Assembly (NCBI GenBank): GCA_945859605.1
Contig: OX243816.1
Coordinates: forward strand, 35,292,307 to 35,356,306
DNA: 64,000 bases
Direction: 5' to 3'
Source of the DNA: Lumbricus rubellus
Lineage: Eukaryota > Annelida > Clitellata > Crassiclitellata > Lumbricidae
Shown: positions 58,571 through 64,000 of the stretch, piece after piece
How the letters are laid out: each line of letters starts with the position of its first letter
Numbering within the stretch: position 1 is the stretch's first letter
Notes under the pieces: model-generated
What the model was told of the DNA's origin: nothing
Databases searched by the model: none
Seen by the model: the letters and a program-made list of their open reading frames with translations, nothing else
Position numbers and translations under genes: made by a program

Positions 58571-60033
58571 TTCCCGGCACATAGCCCATACTACGCAGGA
58601 CTCGTCTTTTCTGGAGTGCTATTGCTCCCTAATCTGTCTCCAAAATCCTTTGCCGAATCATCCGACTAAATATTGACTAGCCTATTACTTATGCTATAGG
58701 CCTACTTGTTCTGTATAATTATTACGTCTTATTGTGGGAACAAGAAATAATTTTGAATTTTGAAAAAACTAGGCAAGGGTAGCACCGTTTCACCAGACTG
58801 TCCTCTAATAGACTCCGAAATTGAGGCACCCATGGTTGTATTGGCTTCCATGATCACTGGACAATCTATGGCGGTTGTCCATGACGCGCACGTTTTAGTC
58901 GTGGAAGAAACGACATACAACCGATGTTAATCGGTTACATAGATATTAGTTCTGTTATTAAATCAAAGCCGTCTAATCTGTTTCAATAAGATATTCGATC
59001 TTGAACAGAGGCTAGAAGAACTTCGCATTTTCAATGAGTGTTCTTCGAAACTGCCGGTAGGGTATACAAACGCCCCCCCCCCTTAACGGCTGGGCTAATT
59101 TGCAACGTTAGTAATAGCATTTCAAGCACGAAATTGTTGTAAGATCTAGTAATAAATGTCCCAACTAAAATTCTTTTTTAAAACTTACTGTTTAATCAAA
59201 TTCGAAATAGGACGATATTGAAAATAATTCAATACAAACGCCTCAAAAGGAACGTTTTCCTCAGGGCGGGTCAAACGCCCCTTGTTGCTCCATTTCTATT
59301 TTCTGAAAATGTTTGTGATCTCTAAAGCCTAATAGCACCTTAAAGAGGTATGACTGTGCATTTTGGCATCATTTTAAAAGTTAGAAATGTCTTTTTCTTA
59401 CAAATCTCTTATAGGTCTATTATGTAGGGTAGAGTGGGGCAAAAGGCCCACTTTTCAGGTCAATTGTCATATCTCAAAAAGTTATTACACTATAACTATG
59501 AAATATGTGCAGGTAGATACATCATTCATTTTGCTGTATAAAAGTACCATAATAATGTCTATCTACAGCATCAGTAATGTGTGGGGATGATTTTCTTTCG
59601 ACACCCAAAAAGGGCGTCTTGCCCCGTGGGTGGGGTAAAAGGCCCACACGTGTGAGGCAAAAAGCCCATGGGTGGGCGTTTTACCCCGCACTGTGTAACT
59701 TTAGTTATAATGCTGAAAAATGAGAACACATAAGATTTATTAGACAGTCCAATAGGCCTACACATGCACTGAAAGTGACCTAAGCACAGCCGAATACGTG
59801 CAGAATGTCCCAGGCCTATTAAAAAATACAAAAACTGTCAATAATGTCCATTAGATCTCTCGTAGCAAGTCCCAGCTCACAAGACACAGCTCACTCGATA
59901 GACTATCACAGCAGCCGCAGCAGTCAGAAGTAAAAAACACTTGGCAACAAGAATCAGGTGAATCGAGTAACCAAGATCAGGAATGGACATGCATCATATA
60001 CCAACTACAGTTATAAAATGCAGTAGGCCTAGT

Positions 60034-60579
60034 CTAGTCAGACTCGCAGTTTGGACAGGTGAAATAGGAATAACCATCTGTGCAAGCCTCGTGTGCCCAC
60101 TTCGCACACTGTTGGCACTGGACCCATTTCTCACGGGACATGCTGTTAGCGAAAGGTTCGCCGCATATCAGGCATGGCCATTCCTCGTCTTCGCTGCTGG
60201 TATCATCGTGTGTCGCTTTGCGCTTCTTACTTCTCACCGCTGCGGTTTTGGTTTTAGGAAGAAGTTTCGCTCTTTTCTTCCGTCCGGTTGTTGACGTCGA
60301 AGGCTGTGGGTCGTCATTTGAACTGCGTTTCCTTTGTTTTGTTGACTCCAGGCTCTTAATGAGAGCGGCACTCTTCGCAGCGGCCTTGGAAGCAATGGCG
60401 GAAGAACGTGCTTCCGCGACTTTCAACTTGTCTTCCAATTCATTCTTGTATGGCGATCCTGTTAAAAGCGTTGCAGATTCAGCTTTACGTGTTCGAGAGC
60501 GTACACCAGAGATCTTCGGACGAGGTGATATTGCCAAGATCAGTCTCCGAGCTGCAATTGCACACATCCACAAAACCAT
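60034..60579 (-). pseudogene. C-terminal part of pogo-like transposase with PHD-like finger
   Basis: A 181-codon open frame: a Ser/Lys-rich linker with coiled-coil-like KVAEARSSAIASKAAAKSAA, a basic KKRAKLLPKTK stretch, then an acidic segment and a Cys/His finger CLICGEPF...WVQCQQCAKWAHEAC...FTCPNC. Such PHD-like fingers end many pogo/Jerky-like transposases. The true start is unclear, because the frame probably continued from the deleted core; the Met used is the first in the open frame. Transcription would run from about 61.4 kb. Confidence 0.72.
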
Positions 60580-60724
60580 TTATGTAGAAGGCCAGAGTAC
60601 ATCAAGTTCAATATAAAAAGTAGGCCTATGGCCTACTTAGAAACTTAAAATTAAAAGGAAAATGTTCACCAGGCCCAAACTTATATTCACTGTGTTTCTC
60701 ATAATTTAATTCTAACTTGACTAA

Positions 60725-61369
60725 CTACCAATCATCAACTGCATTGCATCTCTGCCCCTTAGTAGCGATGATTTTCCCTGGACGTTGCACGTTGGTGATT
60801 CCAGTTTCATCCATGTTCCAGATTCTTGATGGTGTGCATGGAACATCAACAAGTAGTTGCCTGTAGACGTCAAAGAATTGCTTGACTTTAGGTCTGTTGA
60901 AAGCCACTGCACGCGATAGATTTGTTCCCTGTGGCGCACGTATTGAAAGATCTGGATATCTTGAGAAGAACCCAGAGAGCCAGTCCTTCCCAGCCATCTG
61001 ACTTTTCATACAGAACCTATGATTGATGCCTGCTGCCTCGGCCATGTCAAAAGCAAGACGTCTGACATCTCTTGGAGTGAGACCGTACAAAGCCTTTTCC
61101 ATATATTTTATATGATTGCAAAGTTCAGATTCAAGGGCAACAGATAGTACTGGCGTATGGCATCCCAACTTCAACACACCTGGCATCGTGGTATGGTGGT
61201 CACGATGTCGGCGCAAGGTTCGCGCGGGTATGCCCATCTCCCTACTCGCTTGAATGAGAGGCATGCCCTGACTAAGGGCTTCCAATGCTGTAGCAAGTCT
61301 CTCTTCACCATACTCTCCTCTTTCCGACTTTCGCTTGTAGACACGTACCATGATGTAATCTAAAAACAA
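60725..61369 (-). pseudogene. N-terminal part of pogo-like transposase (HTH + start of DDE)
   Basis: A 214-codon frame with a psq-type helix-turn-helix (about residues 20-55, ASREMGIPARTLRRH), a CENP-B/Tc5-type DNA-binding region (about 85-145, GLTPRDVRRLAFDMAE, DWLSGFFSRYPDLS), and the first block of the DDE domain, IWNMDETGI, with D187. It ends at a stop 27 residues later, so the second and third catalytic acidic residues are absent. The initiator could also be Met7 (MVRVYKRK), which fits related proteins better. About 145 bp separate it from the C-terminal frame. Confidence 0.82.
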
Positions 61370-62217
61370 TTCATTGCAGACTCATTTACCATACCCTACC
61401 AAAACGATTATCACAATAGCAAGCAAGCGAACAAGAATTTAGCAACAAGCCTACTTTACACGTGGGTCGTTGCGGGGTAAAACGCCCACCATGGGCGTTT
61501 CACCCCATATAGAGGGTGGGCGTGTTACCCCAAAAGCCCCGATTTATCTAAAATATTTACAGTGTCGTTATCCTGCAATATCGCTAATACATCAAGATAT
61601 CATTTAAAACGTCGTTGCGAGCTCTGTCTGTCTGCCCATAACTATATCGAATCGCATACCACTTGCTTTCGCAAATCGTCAAACTGTGAGGTCACAACAT
61701 TTAGCAAAAGTGTCCAAATAATTAAGAAATGAAATATTTTCACTTACCGCGAACCGAAATAAACAAACTCGATATCAGAAGGTAACTTCAGATGGCGCCA
61801 GCATATTATGTATAATTTTATAGCGCTTAAATACTGCAGAGGCTCTACGAAGGCCCTAGGCGTTTCACCCCACCTAGGCCTTTTGCCCCACTCCACCCTA
61901 AGGGATTTCGGGCAATAATTGATTAAATAAAATAATTATGGAGGGTAAATAATTATTATTAAATGTCGTTACAGAAAAGATCCAAAACTCGGAAAGAACG
62001 TAAGAAAAATAAAAACCAGAAACCGGCATTTTTCTGAGAAAAGAGAAAATGGAGATTTTTTACAGCCTAGGCCTAATGCTAATGGTTAATTTCGGAACTG
62101 CCGAAATTAGAAATCAGATTTAAATGCTGAAATTACCTCAGATACTCCTACAATACACAGAGAAAATATAATCAGCTTTATTGTTTTACTGTTGCTCAGG
62201 GATCTTTACTAGATTAA

Positions 62218-62642
62218 CCTGTTCATGTACGGATCAGAGTGCTGGTGCCTGCATAGAGAGGACGAGAGAAGACTGTTGGTAGCTGAAATGGGCTGGCTAA
62301 GAAGAATCAAGGGCAGGAGCAGGAGAGAGAGAATAAGAAACGCGAAGACAAGAAAGGAGCTGGGCGCAGAAAAAACGGTTGTGGACAAAATCAGAAAAAG
62401 AAGGCTCAGATGGTTCGGCCATGTGGAGCGAATGGAAGAAAAAAGACTACCCCTCGGGGCCCTCGCGGTCTTGCACGGGCACGTAGAGGGGGAGAGAAGC
62501 AGAGGAAGACAACCAAAAACCTGGATGGACAACGTCAGAGAAGACCTGAAAGAGATGAATATTGACATGTAAAGGATCTCATCAGAAACAGAGAAATTGG
62601 AGAAGTCATGTGGAAGCCTCATCGTCGTCACTCGACGTACGG

Positions 62643-62692
<50 letters not shown>

Positions 62693-62700
62693 GAAGCCTA
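62218..62700 (+). mobile_element. Non-LTR retrotransposon C-terminal fragment with (AAC)n tail
   Basis: It encodes MYGSECWCLHREDERRL, EMGWLRRIKGRSRRERIRNA, RRLRWFGHVERMEEKRL and SRGRQPKTWMDNVREDL. A one-base shift near the stop restores NREIGEVMW/EASSSSLDVR. About 16 AAC units (62646-62691) form the tail. It is the same module as at 33257. Confidence 0.8.
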
Positions 62701-63009
62701 GAAGAAAACCAATGCATTTACTTATATACGACCGATTTTTTAAAATTTAGAGCAGCGCTGTCACTGATTTGATAAACAGTTGAGAAAATGCATCAAAACC
62801 AAAACGACTTACCAAATAGGCCTATTCTAGAAAAAATAATGCGATTCTTGAAATCTTTTCTAACATTCCCTATGACGTCACATCGTAGAATTTTTATTCC
62901 TGCACAGCAGGCCTACTTTTCTCGGCTAGCTGGGGTGCCGAAGTTACCTCCATGCCGAAATTACCCCACTTTACCCTATAATAGCTGCAGTAGCAGTAAT
63001 AGGTCTGCA

Positions 63010-63013
<4 letters not shown>

Positions 63014-63047
<34 letters not shown>

Positions 63048-63048
63048 G
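63014..63048. repeat. (TAA)n tract
   Basis: About 11 TAA units, followed by GATGAT and further TAA/ATT runs to about 63115, just before retrotransposon copy 12. Confidence 0.9.
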
Positions 63049-63134
63049 ATGATGATAATAACCTATTAGGGCCTACTATAATAATAATAATTAGTTAATT
63101 ACTACTATTATTATAAGAATCATCATCATCGTCA

Positions 63135-63350
63135 GCCACCAGAAAGATCGCCAAATAGCCTACACTCAGCTCTACGCAACCCATTTATTTGTACCTTTGG
63201 CCTTCGAGACGCTAGCTGCAGCCATCGTTCCAGAAACGACAACGGAATTCATGCAAGACGACGTACTCTTGTCCTATAATTACCGGAGACTCGAAAGAAA
63301 CTTGTTATCTCTTCTAGCGCTTATCAACCACCATCCAGCTCTTTAATGCA
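63135..63350 (+). mobile_element. REL retrotransposon 3' fragment (copy 12), decayed
   Basis: It encodes ATRKIAK, after a one-base shift AYTQLYATHLFVPLAFETL, then GDSKETCYLF, a stop, RLSTTIQLFNA. A TAA-rich tract precedes it. No 3' hairpin or TAA tail is seen. Confidence 0.72.
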
Positions 63351-64000
63351 TTTTATATTGTTTTGACGTAATTTTTTATCGTAATAAATCGACATGACGT
63401 AAATATTTTATTTATGAATAGGTTGTTTACGTAATCCCTCGATTATAATGTGTCACGGTAACCAAGGGCTTTCATTGTGTTGTTAATAAACCCAGTTAGG
63501 CCTACCGTGGTCAACCAACAAATAAATTGGTTGCGATCTAGTTTGGCACTAGTAAAAGATGACTGATCCAGTATTACTGCATTACTAAAGTGCCAGGCAA
63601 AATTATTGGCTTAAGCTGTCCGTTTTCGCTACTTTATTGTATTTCCTGACGTCATTCACTCGGTTCAAGAGCTGTCCAATCATGACATGAAAATGATGAG
63701 GCAATGTGCATAAGTAGTCATAAAAACTGGCTAAAATCGTTGAAAGTTGGCACACTTCAACTTCAGTAATTCAATTTTTTCGTGCCACTATTTCATGTCA
63801 TCTTGAAAACGAAAATACACGAAACACACTTAAGCCAAATCCACAAGAGTTCGAGAGGCTTGAAAATCCGAAGCAAGTACCTAAAAAGCACACCGGTCTA
63901 AAACTGGACAACGCTAGGCCTCCTTTGGCCCGATATGCGTGTGTGCTACCTGGGATACGATCTAGCTTGATCACTTGTAATAATACCTTCCAAATGACTG
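63351..64000. other. Right end of the window, no gene seen
   Basis: AT-rich sequence without long frames, splice-bounded exons or recognisable repeats. Confidence 0.5.

Larger units (their letters stand above)
59427..61898 (-). mobile_element. Internally deleted pogo-like DNA transposon
   Basis: Inverted ends GGGTAGAGTGGGGCAAAAGG and CCTTTTGCCCCACTCCACCC are flanked by TA (59425-59426, 61899-61900). Subterminal GGGGTAAAACGCCCA-type repeats occur at both sides (about 59635-59690 and 61470-61530). It encodes an N-terminal transposase part and a separate C-terminal finger ORF on the minus strand; the middle of the transposase is missing. Confidence 0.88.

Overview
The window looks like genomic DNA from a marine invertebrate. 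It has multi-exon genes with GT-AG introns, tRNA-derived SINEs, CR1/L2-like LINE remnants, very dense nonautonomous DNA transposons, and a widely dispersed octamer TAGGCCTA. A marine deuterostome such as an echinoderm is my best guess, but the sequence alone does not prove it. No prokaryotic genes, true tRNA genes, rRNA genes or CRISPR arrays were found.

Layout. (1) 1-11 kb: two paralogous 5' ends of secreted astacin metalloprotease genes, interrupted by a cluster of REL-endonuclease-type non-LTR retrotransposons inserted in (TAA)n tracts. One copy is full length with an intact 998-codon ORF (5419-8415); the others are 5'-truncated. (2) 11-18 kb: a reduced astacin paralogue that keeps the signal/propeptide exons and a last exon but no catalytic exons, plus duplicated intron blocks. 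(3) 18-26 kb: no recognisable host gene, but a stack of nested hAT-like elements, including a three-level nest with a foldback element. (4) 26.4-38 kb: astacin gene A, nine exons, predicted 288 aa, all active-site residues present. (5) 40.7-44.1 kb: a four-exon secreted protein of 377 aa with a PAN/apple-like region, a fibronectin type II-like region and a fibrinogen-related domain. (6) 48.1-57.3 kb: astacin gene B, nine exons, predicted 292 aa, with Leu in place of the Met-turn methionine. (7) 57.3-64 kb: a hAT-like element, an internally deleted pogo-like DNA transposon with a PHD-like finger ORF, a LINE tail, and a last remnant of the TAA-associated retrotransposon.

All four astacin paralogues lie on the + strand. 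Three carry a TATA box about 30 bp before a TCAGTC initiator, which points to tandem duplication. The two intact genes encode secreted zymogens: signal peptide, short propeptide with an F/W-x-G-D aspartate switch, catalytic domain HExxHxxGFxHE, and a 12-residue C-terminal tail. They have no CUB or EGF domains. The FReD gene between them is also predicted to be secreted.

The rest is mostly mobile DNA. Fourteen elements have perfect 8-bp target-site duplications, so their relative insertion order can be read directly. Coordinates were worked out by hand; exon boundaries rest on splice consensus, reading phase and agreement between paralogues.
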